A stretch of DNA of 64,000 nucleotides from the NCBI GenBank assembly GCA_017465145.1, contig JAFTWU010000017.1, positions 62,001 through 126,000 on the forward strand, in the 5' to 3' direction. Shown in pieces: positions 50,627 to 59,247 of the stretch. Position 1 is the first letter of the stretch. Each line of letters begins with the position of its first letter. A program made the translations under genes and the position numbers. The stretch is from Clostridia bacterium (lineage in GTDB: Bacteria; Bacillota; Clostridia; Christensenellales; Borkfalkiaceae). The notes under the pieces are model-generated. The model did no database searches. It worked only from the letters and a program-made list of their open reading frames with translations, and had not been told where the DNA came from.

Positions 50627-51394
50627 ATGGCGTTTGAATCTACTGTAGATTATTCAACAAAACTTGATAATTTTGAAGGGCCGTTAGACCTATTGCTCCA
50701 CCTTATTAAAGAGGCGAAAATTGAAATTAAAGACGTTTTCGTTTCAAAGGTTACAGAGCAATTTTTGGCATATATTGACGGGCTTTCTTTTTTAGACGTC
50801 GATAAAGCAAGCGAATATTTAAATATGGCTGCAACCTTGCTTGAAATTAAATCTAAATCAATTTTACCCGTAATGGAAGAAGAGTTTGACGATTTAGAAG
50901 AAACACAACAATCACTTATTAGAAAGTTAGAAGAATATAAACTTTTGAAAGAAGCAAGTGAAGACCTTAAAAAACAAGAAAACGTTTTGCGCTTTTATAA
51001 AGAGCCGGATAAATCTGTTGGCGACGTTAAAATTGTTTATAACGACTTTAATTTAGAAGGTTTAATTGCTGCTTTTTCTAAAATGATGATGCGCGTTGAT
51101 GATAAACGCAGACAAGATAATACCTTAAAAGAAATACCTAAAGAAGTATTTACTGTAAGGCAAAAAGTTGACGATATTCGCGCAGTTTTATTAGAAAAAC
51201 AACACGCAAGTTTTTATGAAATGTTTAGTGCAAACTGTACTAAAAACGAAGTTATTACAACGTTTCAAGCAATGCTAGAATTGTTAAAACTTCAATATAT
51301 TACCGTTGAACAAAACGGTGTTTTTGATGATATTACATTAAGTTTAAGGGAAGATAGAAATGAAGAAATTGGCGAAATTGACGAATATAATTGA
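50627..51394 (+). CDS. scpA: Segregation and condensation protein A
   Basis: This 255-residue kleisin has the N-terminal signature LDNFEGPLDLLLHLIKEAKIEI and a C-terminal winged-helix-like segment (TTFQAMLELLKLQYITVEQ). ScpA bridges SMC heads in the bacterial condensin complex. It overlaps scpB by 35 nt, which suggests coupled translation; smc is not in the window. Confidence 0.97.
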   Translation: MAFESTVDYSTKLDNFEGPLDLLLHLIKEAKIEIKDVFVSKVTEQFLAYIDGLSFLDVDKASEYLNMAATLLEIKSKSILPVMEEEFDDLEETQQSLIRKLEEYKLLKEASEDLKKQENVLRFYKEPDKSVGDVKIVYNDFNLEGLIAAFSKMMMRVDDKRRQDNTLKEIPKEVFTVRQKVDDIRAVLLEKQHASFYEMFSANCTKNEVITTFQAMLELLKLQYITVEQNGVFDDITLSLREDRNEEIGEIDEYN

Positions 51395-52130
51395 GTCCAT
51401 TTTATTTGTGTCAGGTACTCAAGTTGCTATTAAAGATATTGCTGAAAAACTTGAAGTTTCTGATAAGGATATCATGGGTGCTGTTGCCGAACTTAATAAA
51501 AAATATAACGAAGAAAGTGGTGTTCAAATTTTGGTTTTTAACAAAAAACTTCAATTTTGTTCTAACCCGGAATATGCCGACCAAGTGTCTTCAGTTCTTA
51601 ACCCAATAAGAGAGCGCGAACTTTCTAGAAGTATGCTAGAAGTTGCTGCAATTATTGCATACCGTCAACCCGTAACGCGTATCGATTTAGAAGAATTACG
51701 TGGGGCAAATAGTGAATATGCAATTCAAAAATTATTAGAACTTGGCGTAATTGAGCCCGTTGGTAGAAAAGATGCTGTTGGTAGACCTGTTATGTTTGGC
51801 ACTACAGATAAATTCTTAAAGCGTTTCCAAATATCATCATTAGATGATTTGCCAAGATACGAAGAACTTATGAGCCAAATTCAATCGTTACACGCAAACG
51901 ATGAACAAGACGATTACTTGTATAAAAAAGACGAATACGTTGAAAATGAAGGCGATAACGACACTATCTCTACTGAAAATAATGGCGATTTGGCAAATGA
52001 TGAAGTTGCCGTAACGTCAAATTCTAATTCCGTGGTTAACGAAGATTCTAATGAAGATTTTGATTTGCCCGATATTGAAGATGAAGAATTGCCAGAGTTT
52101 TTAGCGGGTGAAGAAGTAGAAAAATTTTAA
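51360..52130 (+). CDS. scpB: Segregation and condensation protein B
   Basis: The 256-residue protein has two winged helices: IIESILFVSGTQVAIKDIAEKL and EVAAIIAYRQPVTRIDLEELRGANSEYAIQKLLELGVIE. The latter contains the ScpB hallmarks IAYRQPVTR and GRPVMFGTTDKFL. A ~70-residue Asp/Glu/Asn-rich tail is longer than usual and probably disordered. The start lies inside the scpA 3' end. Confidence 0.96.
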   Translation: MKKLAKLTNIIESILFVSGTQVAIKDIAEKLEVSDKDIMGAVAELNKKYNEESGVQILVFNKKLQFCSNPEYADQVSSVLNPIRERELSRSMLEVAAIIAYRQPVTRIDLEELRGANSEYAIQKLLELGVIEPVGRKDAVGRPVMFGTTDKFLKRFQISSLDDLPRYEELMSQIQSLHANDEQDDYLYKKDEYVENEGDNDTISTENNGDLANDEVAVTSNSNSVVNEDSNEDFDLPDIEDEELPEFLAGEEVEKF

Positions 52131-52149
52131 TTAAATAAATATAAATATT

Positions 52150-52186
52150 AAAAAAGGACGTCTATAAAAAGGCGTCTTTTATTTTT
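52150..52186 (+). terminator. Terminator after scpB
   Basis: AAAA-G-GACGTC pairs with GGCGTCTTTT with one bulged base, followed by a T-rich run. Confidence 0.6.
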
Positions 52187-52207
52187 TAAAATCGTAAATT
52201 TATAAAA

Positions 52208-52792
52208 TTGTATATTAATTATATAAATGCTTATATTAAAATTGTGATAAAAATAGCCGTAATTATATTTTTAATATTAATTTTTCCTATTTTTATTGGG
52301 TTTAATTTTCATTATTTAAGTAATACAAAAAAAGTATATTTTGAAATAAAGTTGTTTAATTTTGTTAATGTTTTTAACGGAAGTATTAATTTTCATTTGA
52401 AAAATATTGTAATAAAAAACAATTATAATAAAGATATAGAAGTTTCATATAGAAAACTAATTGGGTTAAAAAATAAAATTAAACCGCTAAAAGATTTTAA
52501 TATTATTAAATTTAATTCTATTGTTGAAATTGGTAGTAAAAATCCTTTATTAGCAGTTGGTTTGGGTAATTTAATTAATATAATAATTCAAAATTTAGGT
52601 TTTATAATAAAATCGGTTAAGCCATACTTATATAATGAAAACGATATTTTGGTTTATGCCAATGAAAGAAAATTAAAGTTATATTGCAACGGATATTTAG
52701 TATTCAACATATTAACGGTGATTTTAAGTCTAATTAAAATAGGGGTTGAAAAGGTTATAAATGGTAAAAGAAAAAGAACGATCAAGAATTAA
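52208..52792 (+). CDS. DUF2953-like membrane protein
   Basis: This basic protein of up to 194 residues has an N-terminal membrane helix (VIIFLILIFPIFIGFNFHYL), a beta-rich middle and a second hydrophobic segment near the C-terminus (LVFNILTVILSLIKIGV). In Clostridia a DUF2953 protein often lies between scpB and gerW/ytfJ, which fits. The start is uncertain: TTG at 52208 or GTG at 52244 are possible, neither with a clear ribosome binding site. It overlaps gerW by 32 nt. Function unknown. Confidence 0.6.
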   Translation: MYINYINAYIKIVIKIAVIIFLILIFPIFIGFNFHYLSNTKKVYFEIKLFNFVNVFNGSINFHLKNIVIKNNYNKDIEVSYRKLIGLKNKIKPLKDFNIIKFNSIVEIGSKNPLLAVGLGNLINIIIQNLGFIIKSVKPYLYNENDILVYANERKLKLYCNGYLVFNILTVILSLIKIGVEKVINGKRKRTIKN

Positions 52793-53141
52793 TAAAATAT
52801 TTGAAACAAGTCTAAGCAATTTAAGTACAATAATTGACGTTAATACCGTTATAGGTAGCCCTATTAAACTTGATAACGATGAAATAATATTTCCTGTTGC
52901 CAAAGTGATTTTTGGCGTTTTGTCGGGCGGTGGAGAATATGGTCACGTTAGCGTTTTTAAAAAATCCGATGATATGCCTTTTACAGCGGGTAATGGGAGT
53001 ATTGCATCAATAGAGCCGTGCGGATTTCTCATTTTAGATAAATCGAACGGATATAAAATGGTTAACGTAAACAACAATTGCTTAGATGGTGCGATAGAAA
53101 AAATAGTTGAATTTATAGATAAAATCAAGGCGGAAGTATAA
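52761..53141 (+). CDS. gerW: GerW/YtfJ family sporulation protein
   Basis: The 126-residue protein has the family pattern DVNTVIGSPIKLDNDEIIFPV-like start, a VIFGVLSGGGEYG segment, and a second glycine-rich beta element leading to IEPCGFLILD. YtfJ/GerW of Bacillus is a spore protein needed for proper germination. Its place after scpB and before a dacF gene is the conserved one. Confidence 0.92.
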   Translation: MVKEKERSRINKIFETSLSNLSTIIDVNTVIGSPIKLDNDEIIFPVAKVIFGVLSGGGEYGHVSVFKKSDDMPFTAGNGSIASIEPCGFLILDKSNGYKMVNVNNNCLDGAIEKIVEFIDKIKAEV

Positions 53142-53142
53142 T

Positions 53143-54249
53143 TTGAAACATAAAACATTAAAGTTAAGTATTATTTGTATATTAAATGTGATTTTGGCAA
53201 CGATTATGCCACACATAACAAGTGCAAAAGCGATAAATTTACAAAATAGCGTTGAATATAGGGCAAATGATTACAGCTCAGAAATTGTAATGGACGTTAA
53301 TACTAATAGAGTATTATATTCAAACAATGCAAACGCAAAAAAATATATGGCAAGTACCACTAAAATTTTAACTGCGCTTTGTATAATTGAAAACTGTGAT
53401 TTAAATGAAAACGTTAAAATTAGTAAAAATACGATTGGAATCGAAGGTAGCAGTATATATTTAGAAGAAGGTGAAGTATTAAGCGTAAAAGACCTTTTAT
53501 ACGGTTTAATGTTGCGCTCTGGAAACGATTGTGCGGAAACTTTAGCGGTGCATTGTTGTGGTTCAGTTGAAAAGTTTGCAAAATTAATGAATAATCGTGC
53601 TAGAGAAATTGGTGCAAAATCAAGTAATTTTGTAAATCCACACGGTTTACACGACGATAATCATTATACAACAGCATACGATTTAGCTTTAATTTCATCT
53701 GAAGCAATAAAAAATGCTGATTTTAAAGATATTTGTTCAACGAAAAGTGTAGATATTCCTTTTACAACACAAAATTCTAAACGTCATTTAGTAAATAAAA
53801 ATAAAATGTTAAATAAAATGGATGGTTGTACGGGTATTAAAACGGGATTTACCAAAAAAGCGGGCAGATGCTTAGTTACGAGTTGTGAAAGAAACGGTTT
53901 AGAATTAGTTAGTGTTGTGCTAAATTGTGGGCCAATGTGGGAGCGTTCTACATCGATACTTCAAAACGCATTTGAATCATATCATAGTTATAATGTTGTT
54001 AAAAAGGATGAAATTATTGATTTTGTAAAAATTAATGGAACAAATGAAGAAATTCCCGTTACTGTTAAAAACGACGTAATTTTACCACTAACAAATACGG
54101 AAAAATCAACGTTAATATTTGAAATTGAATATATCGAAGAGATTAAAAAGCCGTTAAGTAAAGATACTGAAATTGGTTTGATTAAATTTTATAGTAAAAA
54201 TAACTTGATTTTTAGTGAAAAAATCTATACTATATTAAATGTAGATTAA
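53143..54249 (+). CDS. D-alanyl-D-alanine carboxypeptidase (DacF type), second copy
   Basis: The 368-residue exported protein starts at TTG 53143 with GGAAG upstream. It has a signal sequence to about residue 30 and the triad S71-x-x-K74 (ASTTKIL), S126-G-N128 and K233-T-G (GIKTGFTKKAG). A C-terminal beta domain follows. In Bacillus the gerW neighbour is DacF, made in the forespore, so this copy may be the true DacF orthologue. Confidence 0.93.
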   Translation: MKHKTLKLSIICILNVILATIMPHITSAKAINLQNSVEYRANDYSSEIVMDVNTNRVLYSNNANAKKYMASTTKILTALCIIENCDLNENVKISKNTIGIEGSSIYLEEGEVLSVKDLLYGLMLRSGNDCAETLAVHCCGSVEKFAKLMNNRAREIGAKSSNFVNPHGLHDDNHYTTAYDLALISSEAIKNADFKDICSTKSVDIPFTTQNSKRHLVNKNKMLNKMDGCTGIKTGFTKKAGRCLVTSCERNGLELVSVVLNCGPMWERSTSILQNAFESYHSYNVVKKDEIIDFVKINGTNEEIPVTVKNDVILPLTNTEKSTLIFEIEYIEEIKKPLSKDTEIGLIKFYSKNNLIFSEKIYTILNVD

Positions 54250-54264
54250 ATTAAGGAATTCATT

Positions 54265-54969
54265 ATGAGAATAAATAAGTTTTTGGCCGAAAGTGGTGTT
54301 GCATCTAGGCGCGCATCTGATAAATTAATAGAAGACGGCGTTGTTAAAATTAACGGTAGAATATGCAATTTGGGTGATGAAGTTGACCCATCTAACGACA
54401 CGGTTACGGTAAACGGCAAAGTTGTTCAAACTGTAAAAAAATACGATTATTATATAATGAATAAACCGAAAGGTTATATTTGTTCAGTAAAAGATGAAAA
54501 GGGCAGAAAAACCGTTTTAGATTTATTGCCAAACAACGATAAACGTCTTTTTCCGGTTGGTAGACTTGACTACGACAGTGAAGGTTTATTGATTTTAACA
54601 AACGATGGAAATTTAACTTTTAGGCTTACACACCCTAAAAATGAAATTCCTAAGACGTACCTAGTTAAAACGGAAAAACCCGTTACTGATGCAGATTTGG
54701 CAAAGTTGCGCGCAGGTGTTTACATTGACGGCGTTAAAACTAAAAAATGTCAGGTTAAACTTCTTGATACAGTTCAAGGTTCGTCTAGATTACATATAAC
54801 CATAACTGAAGGAAAAAATAGACAAGTTAGAAAAATGATAGAATCCATTGGCAATAACGTAGACCTTCTTAAACGAATTAAAATTGGCGATTTAACGCTT
54901 TCTGGGCTTAATCGCGGTGAAGTTAGGTCTTTGTCTGCAAGTGAAGTTTATTACCTTCAAAACCTATAA
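54265..54969 (+). CDS. rluB: RsuA/RluB-type pseudouridine synthase
   Basis: This 234-residue enzyme has an N-terminal S4 domain (RINKFLAESGVASRRASDKLI) and the catalytic motif FPVGRLDYDSEGLLILTNDG, whose first Asp is the catalytic residue. The C-terminal EGKNRQVRKMIESIG is also typical. It modifies a uridine in 23S or 16S rRNA. It follows scpAB-gerW-dacF as in many Firmicutes, which favours RluB. Confidence 0.95.
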   Translation: MRINKFLAESGVASRRASDKLIEDGVVKINGRICNLGDEVDPSNDTVTVNGKVVQTVKKYDYYIMNKPKGYICSVKDEKGRKTVLDLLPNNDKRLFPVGRLDYDSEGLLILTNDGNLTFRLTHPKNEIPKTYLVKTEKPVTDADLAKLRAGVYIDGVKTKKCQVKLLDTVQGSSRLHITITEGKNRQVRKMIESIGNNVDLLKRIKIGDLTLSGLNRGEVRSLSASEVYYLQNL

Positions 54970-55023
54970 TTTTGGCTTATTTTTAACTATTATTTATTAA
55001 GGGACAAAATATAAAAGTAAAAG

Positions 55024-55053
55024 AAAAACCGCTGAATAAACCAGCGGTTTTTT
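55024..55053. terminator. Bidirectional terminator between rluB and padR-like gene
   Basis: AAAAACCGCTG pairs with CAGCGGTTTTT; A and T runs on both sides serve both convergent genes. Confidence 0.88.
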
Positions 55054-55069
55054 AATTTTTGTTAATAAT

Positions 55070-56347
55070 TTATTTGTCAATTTTTTTGTGGCTAAATTTA
55101 TTGTTATAAGCAATAAAATATCTTGCAACAAAAAATACTAAAACGTTAAAACATAATCCGCAAGGAATTGCAGCAAACCAAAAGAATGATGCGGGACTGT
55201 GATAATTAACGTTAGCAATCATTCCGGCGGCAAACGTAATAAGCAATACGTTAAAAATAATTATTGCAGTATTTAATATTGAGTCAGCGCGAATAGATTT
55301 AGTAACGGTTTTTTGTGGTTTTTTTCGATAAATTATTGCGGTGATAACCATAATTAATAGGGCGATGCTACCTAAAACAATTTTAGTAATAAGGTCAACG
55401 CGCATTTTGTCGCCAATTATAGTAAACAACATGGCAAATTCTATCATGCAAATTAAAAACGTAACGAACATTGCTGCAAAATTTACCTTATTAATAAGCA
55501 AAGTTCCGCTAGATTTTGCAGAATCTTTTGATGAAAAACGAATTTTATAGCCTTCTTTAGCAGCTTTAAGTGATAAATCGTCGTAATTTATAATGCCATA
55601 ATTTTTAATGTGTTCGTGGCTAATGTTTGCGCTTACGGTATCCTTAAAGGCAACTTTTTCAACTTCAGCTTTTTCTTCAACTTTTTCGGGTTCAACGTTT
55701 TCAAATGCAACGTTATTTTCGACAGTAGTGTTTTGAACGTTTGTATCTATTAAATTGTTTAACAACAGTCTAAAATCAACGGTTTTTTCTTCTACAGTTT
55801 CTTCTGTAAAAGTTTGTGTTTCGTTAATTTCATCTTTAGTTTCATCAATTTGTGTTTGAATTATGTCAGTTTTAGAATTATCATCAATTTTTTCTTCTTT
55901 AACTTCGTTAATTTGCGCTATATTTTCGCTAGTATTTTCCGTAAAAACGTTTTCTTTAATTTCGTTTGAAACAACGGGTGATTGCACGCTTGAATAAATT
56001 GGTGTTGAATTATCAGGTGCACCGATTAACTTATCAATTATACCTTTAGAAAACGCCCATTGTGAAAGGTTTTCTTCAACAATTTTTCTGCCATCGTGCG
56101 TAATTGCAAAATATTTACGACGACCTTCAGGCGCATCATACCAATATGATTTTACCAAATTAGTACTTTCAAGGCGTTTAAGCGAACTATAAAGAGTGGC
56201 TTGATTTAAAATATATTTACCGCCACTTTCAAATTCAACGGTTTCGCTAATTAACTGCGCATATTTATCACCGTCGATTAAGGTATTTAAAATTATGGTG
56301 TCGATATGACCACGAATTAAATCACTGCTTATTGCACGTTCTTCCAT
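55070..56347 (-). CDS. Membrane-anchored PadR-like transcriptional regulator
   Basis: The 425-residue protein joins an N-terminal PadR-type winged helix (about 1-95; LIRGHIDTIILNTLIDGDKYA, NQATLYSSLKRLESTNLVKSYW, GRRKYFAITHDGRK) to a long acidic Glu/Thr/Val/Asn-rich linker (about 105-240). Four membrane helices follow from about 285 to 410. Ordinary PadR proteins are soluble and 100-180 residues long. The promoter spacer holds a perfect palindrome, so autoregulation is likely. The linker includes short repeats such as EKVEEKAEVEKV. Confidence 0.8.
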   Translation of the reverse strand: MEERAISSDLIRGHIDTIILNTLIDGDKYAQLISETVEFESGGKYILNQATLYSSLKRLESTNLVKSYWYDAPEGRRKYFAITHDGRKIVEENLSQWAFSKGIIDKLIGAPDNSTPIYSSVQSPVVSNEIKENVFTENTSENIAQINEVKEEKIDDNSKTDIIQTQIDETKDEINETQTFTEETVEEKTVDFRLLLNNLIDTNVQNTTVENNVAFENVEPEKVEEKAEVEKVAFKDTVSANISHEHIKNYGIINYDDLSLKAAKEGYKIRFSSKDSAKSSGTLLINKVNFAAMFVTFLICMIEFAMLFTIIGDKMRVDLITKIVLGSIALLIMVITAIIYRKKPQKTVTKSIRADSILNTAIIIFNVLLITFAAGMIANVNYHSPASFFWFAAIPCGLCFNVLVFFVARYFIAYNNKFSHKKIDK

Positions 56348-56374
56348 AAATTCACCAAAAATAGATTTTTTTAA

Positions 56375-56403
56375 AGTATACTATTAAAAATAGTATAAGT
56401 CAA
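56375..56403 (-). promoter_or_regulatory. Promoter and operator of padR-like gene
   Basis: On the minus strand TTGACT (56403-56398), 17-nt spacer and TATACT (56380-56375). The spacer is almost filled by a perfect palindrome, TATACTATT-AAA-AATAGTATA (56377-56397), a fitting site for the encoded dimeric regulator. Confidence 0.75.
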
Positions 56404-56934
56404 GGCATATTTTACAATTTTAGTACAATTTATAATATTTATGTTAAATATAATCAATATTAAAAACATTTGTAAAACACTAGCGATTTATCGTTTTTAA
56501 TTAAAAGCGTGCATTAAACGTATATTAAAAAAGTAGAGTAAATAGTGCGAAAAATAAAAATCATTCTGTCTGAGCGCGTTAAAATGACAATTTTTAAAAT
56601 GGAGATATTTTGATAAATAAATTATCAAAGAGTAAAATAACATACAAATTAAAAAATTTTATAAATAGCTTAACAATTATAAAAAGTGATTAAATTTTAG
56701 AATTAATATAAAATATAAAGAATTCCACTTTTACGGGGTTAACTATGCGTAAAAGCCGTGTTTTGCGCATAGTTAAATATATCGCCCGCTAGGGCAATAA
56801 TAAGAAATGTCAGTAAAAATCTAGCGTTTTTTATTGTGGATAATTGTTGATAACTTTTTTATACCCCGCTATATTTCCATTATGATAATTGTTAATAAAG
56901 TTAAAAAATTCAGTTCAACTTTGCGCAAAACGTA
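56404..56934. other. Noncoding AT-rich region with long hairpin and DnaA-box-like pair
   Basis: No gene is supported here. It contains a hairpin with 16-bp arms and one G-T pair at 56739-56776 (loop GCCGTG), a small hairpin GCCC-GCTA-GGGC at 56784-56795, and two 9-mers 10 bp apart: TGTGGATAA at 56835-56843, a perfect DnaA box, and TGTTGATAA at 56845-56853, one mismatch. The remainder is AT-rich without recognised signals. Confidence 0.6.
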
Positions 56935-56963
56935 TTTACAAAGTATTAAAATTGTTTTATAAT
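56935..56963 (+). promoter_or_regulatory. Leaderless-type promoter of xer gene
   Basis: TTTACA (56935-56940), 17-nt spacer and TATAAT (56958-56963). The -10 ends exactly 6 nt before the ATG at 56970, placing the predicted start point on the A of the start codon. No ribosome binding site exists. Confidence 0.65.
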
Positions 56964-56969
56964 TAAGTT

Positions 56970-58040
56970 ATGAAAAACGATTCTTATTTTGAACAGCGTG
57001 AAATTGCTTGTATAGAGCGCCTAAACAAAATTATCAGCGAATTACCCTATTACGTTGAAGATTTTTTTATTGGCGTTGAATCTAGAACGTCGCCGTTAAC
57101 CCGCTTAAACTACGGGTATGATTTGCGCGTTTTTTTTGATTTTTTATCTAAAAAGGTTTTTCGCAATAAAAACGTTACGGATATAGAGTTAAACGATTTA
57201 GCCCTTTTACAAGTTAGCGACTTTGAAATGTTTTTAAGTTATTTAAGTCGTTATATGATTAATGGTAAATATGAACGATGTACTGAAAGCGGTAAGGCAC
57301 GAAAACTGTCTACCCTACGCGCTTTTTATAAGTATTTTTTTAATAAAAACGTATTGCCTGCAAACACTCCAACCAAAGTAAATATGCCTAAAATTCACGA
57401 AAAAGAGATTATCAGGCTTGATTCTAACGGCAAAGTTGATGAAATTGGTGAAATGCTTTACGTTGTTGAAAGTGGTAGCGGACTAACTGAAAAACAACGT
57501 GCTTTTCATAACAACACAAAGTTCCGCGATAGTGCCATTATTACCCTATTTTTAGGTACGGGTATTCGTATTAGTGAATTAGTTGGATTAAATTTAGAAG
57601 ACGTAGATTTTAATACTAATAGTTTCGTTGTTACCAGAAAAGGTGGAAATCGCGAAATTTTATATTTTAACGAACAAGTTGCCGATGCTCTGCGCACTTA
57701 CTATGAAATTCGCCACGATGATAATAATATCCCCGCTAATGAAAAAGCTTTCTTTATCTCCTTGCAAAATCGCAGAATTTCCACTAGAACGGTGCAAGAT
57801 TTAGTAAAAAAATACGCTAAAATCGTTTCCCCGCTAAAAAAAATTACTCCACATAAACTTCGCAGTACTTTCGGCACTTCCCTATACCGCCAAACCGGTG
57901 ATATTTACGTTGTAGCAAGCGTTTTAGGTCATAAAGACGTTAACACAACCCGTCGCCACTACGCCGCTATAAACGAAGACGTAAGAAAACAAGCTGGGCG
58001 TGCCCATAAAATTACGGGCGCTGACCAAGATAAAGATTAA
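56970..58040 (+). CDS. Tyrosine recombinase, XerS-like
   Basis: This 356-residue recombinase has an N-terminal SAM-like core-binding domain (SPLTRLNYGYDLRVFFDFL) and a catalytic domain with R200 (GTGIRISELVGL), K224, H295 and R298 (PHKLRSTFG), H321 (LGHKD) and nucleophile Y331 (RRHY). It is longer than XerC/XerD (~300) and equals the length of streptococcal XerS, which works alone on a difSL site next to its gene. A chromosome-dimer role is therefore likely. The transcript appears leaderless. An integrase role is less likely, since no mobile element surrounds it. Confidence 0.85.
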   Translation: MKNDSYFEQREIACIERLNKIISELPYYVEDFFIGVESRTSPLTRLNYGYDLRVFFDFLSKKVFRNKNVTDIELNDLALLQVSDFEMFLSYLSRYMINGKYERCTESGKARKLSTLRAFYKYFFNKNVLPANTPTKVNMPKIHEKEIIRLDSNGKVDEIGEMLYVVESGSGLTEKQRAFHNNTKFRDSAIITLFLGTGIRISELVGLNLEDVDFNTNSFVVTRKGGNREILYFNEQVADALRTYYEIRHDDNNIPANEKAFFISLQNRRISTRTVQDLVKKYAKIVSPLKKITPHKLRSTFGTSLYRQTGDIYVVASVLGHKDVNTTRRHYAAINEDVRKQAGRAHKITGADQDKD

Positions 58041-58064
58041 TGTTATAAAGGATTTTCTAAAAAA

Positions 58065-58934
58065 ATGAAACTTTCTACTGAAATTTCTTCTACAAGTAAA
58101 CATGTTGGCGAAGAAAAAGCCATTGAATTAATTGCTAAAGCTGGTTTTGACCATTGGGATTTTACTATGTGCACGAATATGTGTATATTTGATTGGGAAA
58201 AACGTACTTGGACGTTGTCAAATGAACCGCTAGGAACGAATAATTACCTTAAATTCGCCAAAAAGCTTAAAGATATTGGGCTTTATAATGGTATAACTTG
58301 TAATCAGTCTCATGCCCCATTTCCCGTTGATAATCCTTTTATTTACGATTATTTAATGCGTAGTATCGAATGCACGGCTGAAGCCGGTGGTAAAATATGC
58401 ATAATTCACCCAGACAACTTTAGCACTCCTGAAAAAAATGCTGAAATGTATAATATGCTACTAGAATTTGCAAAACCTTTTAACGTTAAAATTGCCACGG
58501 AAAATATGTGGGGTTGGGATGATAAACTTGACCAAGCAGATTTTGCAGCGTGCTCTACCCCGGAAAGTTTTCACGAACATTTTAAGGCGGTTAATAACGA
58601 CGAAAATTTAGTTGCGTGCTTAGATATTGGTCACGCGGAAATGCGCGGTTTAAATACTAGTGCGGTTGATATGATATATAAACTTGGCGATAAATTACAA
58701 GCTTTGCACGTTCACGATAACGATAAATGGCACGATAGTCATCAAATACCCATGTCGATGAATATAGACTTCTACCCCATTATGAAAGCTCTTAAAGACG
58801 TCAATTATAAGGGCGAACTAACTTTAGAATCTGATGCTTATTTAAGAAAATTTAATAAAGATAACGTATTTGAAGGTGTAAAAGATTTGTATAATAGCGC
58901 AAAAAAATTATCTGATTTATTTGAAAATTTTTAA
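58065..58934 (+). CDS. Sugar phosphate isomerase/epimerase-like TIM barrel
   Basis: A 289-residue AP-endonuclease-2/xylose-isomerase-like barrel. Metal-ligand positions can be seen as Glu in KIATENMWGW, Asp and His in CLDIGHAEM, His in LHVHDND and Glu in LTLESD. The family covers isomerases and epimerases of sugars, myo-inositol and related polyols. No neighbouring sugar-catabolic gene narrows the substrate. GGA lies upstream of the ATG, and the gene ends in a bidirectional terminator. Confidence 0.85.
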   Translation: MKLSTEISSTSKHVGEEKAIELIAKAGFDHWDFTMCTNMCIFDWEKRTWTLSNEPLGTNNYLKFAKKLKDIGLYNGITCNQSHAPFPVDNPFIYDYLMRSIECTAEAGGKICIIHPDNFSTPEKNAEMYNMLLEFAKPFNVKIATENMWGWDDKLDQADFAACSTPESFHEHFKAVNNDENLVACLDIGHAEMRGLNTSAVDMIYKLGDKLQALHVHDNDKWHDSHQIPMSMNIDFYPIMKALKDVNYKGELTLESDAYLRKFNKDNVFEGVKDLYNSAKKLSDLFENF

Positions 58935-58966
58935 TTAATATTTTTTACTAATTTAATTGATAAAAA

Positions 58967-58995
58967 ATAAAGCCCGATTAATTTCGGGCTTTTTG
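58967..58995. terminator. Bidirectional terminator
   Basis: AAAGCCCGA pairs with TCGGGCTTT around 6 nt and serves the isomerase-like gene and the convergent small Cys-rich gene. Confidence 0.88.
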
Positions 58996-59012
58996 TTTAA
59001 CGTTAAAAAATA

Positions 59013-59177
59013 TTATTGTTCTTCAATAATTTTGGTAATTTTAATTACTTTATAGTTTGCGGTTTCTTCAATACATTTACCACAACTATCGCAAATTTTA
59101 TTAGGGTCTAAATCACAAGTGTCATCGCAATATTCGTCTATCAAATTTTCATTAGCGGTTTTTAAATCTTTGTTCAT
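59013..59177 (-). CDS. Small cysteine-rich protein
   Basis: The 54-residue protein starts at 59177 with AAAAGGAG upstream; a longer in-frame start at 59210 is rejected. It has five cysteines in CDDTCDLDPNKICDSCGKC, a likely metal or Fe-S site, and an Ile/Lys-rich C-terminal helix (VIKITKIIEEQ). Similar short proteins with a 'DPNKICDNCGKC' motif occur in Clostridia, but no function is known. It diverges from lexA and shares its promoter gap. Confidence 0.75.
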   Translation of the reverse strand: MNKDLKTANENLIDEYCDDTCDLDPNKICDSCGKCIEETANYKVIKITKIIEEQ

Positions 59178-59247
59178 ATTATCTCCTTTTATAAATATAT
59201 TGTACCACATTTAATATAAAAATCAACATAATTTTATAAAAATAAAA

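Noticed and set aside
56404..56934. Replication origin
   Set aside because: Only two DnaA-box-like sites, no dnaA/dnaN/rpmH nearby and no strand switch of genes at this point.
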